The translations under genes and the position numbers were made by a program. The notes under the pieces were generated by a model, which worked only from the letters and a program-made list of their open reading frames with translations, had not been told where the DNA came from and did no database searches. DNA of 64,000 bases from an uncultured Allomuricauda sp. (lineage in GTDB: Bacteria > Bacteroidota > Bacteroidia > Flavobacteriales > Flavobacteriaceae). Shown here one piece after another: positions 63,853 through 64,000 of the stretch. The DNA lies in NCBI RefSeq assembly GCF_937884665.1, contig NZ_CAKZYF010000055.1, positions 48,872 through 112,871 of the forward strand. The letters are read 5' to 3'. Within the stretch, counting starts at the first letter, position 1, and each line of letters starts with the position of its first letter.

Positions 63853-64000
63853 ATGGAAAATCAAACCCTTTCTCAGTGGATTACCGAAGCGTATGGCTCT
63901 CATGGCCTCCTCAACAAACAATTAAACCACATTGTTTTTATGCTCCACTTCCTGCAAGAAGATGTTTTTAGCCCAAGAGAGGTGCAGGACGCTGTAGAAT
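63853..64000 (+). CDS. Start of an unidentified gene (3' truncated by window edge)
   Basis: ATG 63853 opens a frame to the window end, 49 codons without a stop. The sequence (MENQTLSQWITEAYGSHGLL...) is soluble and helix-rich, with no signal peptide and no family match that I recognise. A weak -7-like TACTTTTA at 63841-63848 precedes it. The coding call rests on the open frame and on the spacing after the kinase gene. Confidence 0.5.
   Translation, partial: MENQTLSQWITEAYGSHGLLNKQLNHIVFMLHFLQEDVFSPREVQDAVE

Noticed and set aside
1..64000. tRNA, rRNA, CRISPR arrays, insertion sequences, prophage
   Set aside because: Reading all gaps on both strands, I found no cloverleaf with T-loop consensus, no regularly spaced repeats, and no transposase, integrase or phage structural gene.

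Overview
This window is a stretch of chromosome from a member of the Bacteroidota, most likely a marine Flavobacteriaceae (in the style of Maribacter, Zobellia or Muricauda/Flagellimonas; the genus cannot be fixed from sequence reading alone). The evidence is moderate-to-low G+C with long A/T-rich spacers, several perfect Bacteroidota-type -7 boxes (TAnnTTTG) in front of genes, few Shine-Dalgarno sequences, many lipoproteins, three TonB-dependent outer-membrane receptors (one Oar-like), and families typical of the phylum (DUF5689, membrane-anchored LytTR, patatin-Omp85, a Bacteroidota-type TraR/DksA protein). I see no phage, insertion sequence, CRISPR array, rRNA or tRNA.

Layout. 1-10 kb: the 3' end of glpD, a PDZ-hydrolase, a 4-TM LytTR regulator, an unknown lipoprotein, a SulP anion transporter, then a leftward operon (membrane-anchored HTH/LamG-like regulator, duplicated-domain secreted protein, DinB-like protein) facing a secreted concanavalin-like protein. 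10-16 kb: azurin, a YheT-like hydrolase plus bestrophin pair, a cyclic-nucleotide-binding/thioredoxin-reductase fusion, a nitronate monooxygenase and a thioesterase. 16-22 kb: molybdate transporter modABC, a DMT exporter with an ArsC-like protein, and an ArsR-regulated racemase unit containing an unlisted 48-residue gene. 22-34 kb: metB, gdhA, recO with a TonB receptor, a frameshifted ileS, a TraR protein, lspA and 5-formyl-THF cyclo-ligase. 35-48 kb: uvrC with a patatin-barrel protein, then a unit of DUF3108 protein, tryptophan-dioxygenase-like protein, M23 peptidase and pgi, then an Oar-like receptor. 48-54 kb: a divergent locus of EEP nuclease, TonB receptor and DUF5689/lamin-tail lipoprotein, which looks like an extracellular nucleic-acid (phosphate or nucleotide) scavenging system. 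54-64 kb: ankyrin, Nudix and nitrilase genes, an Ig-like lipoprotein, comF, a coiled-coil protein, glyS, a hybrid sensor kinase and the start of one more gene.

Most of the window is ordinary housekeeping. The items most worth a second look are: (i) the divergent nuclease/receptor/lamin-tail locus; (ii) an RNA-like element present twice (4790-4876 and 39430-39530) with an identical 17-nt box and identical terminator loop; (iii) the broken ileS, which looks like a 7-nt deletion in an essential gene; (iv) the ArsR/48-residue ORF/racemase unit with a shared near-palindromic AT-rich site; (v) the transmembrane HTH regulator facing a secreted protein of similar fold; (vi) an intrinsic-terminator-like hairpin 15 nt before the ankyrin start codon.
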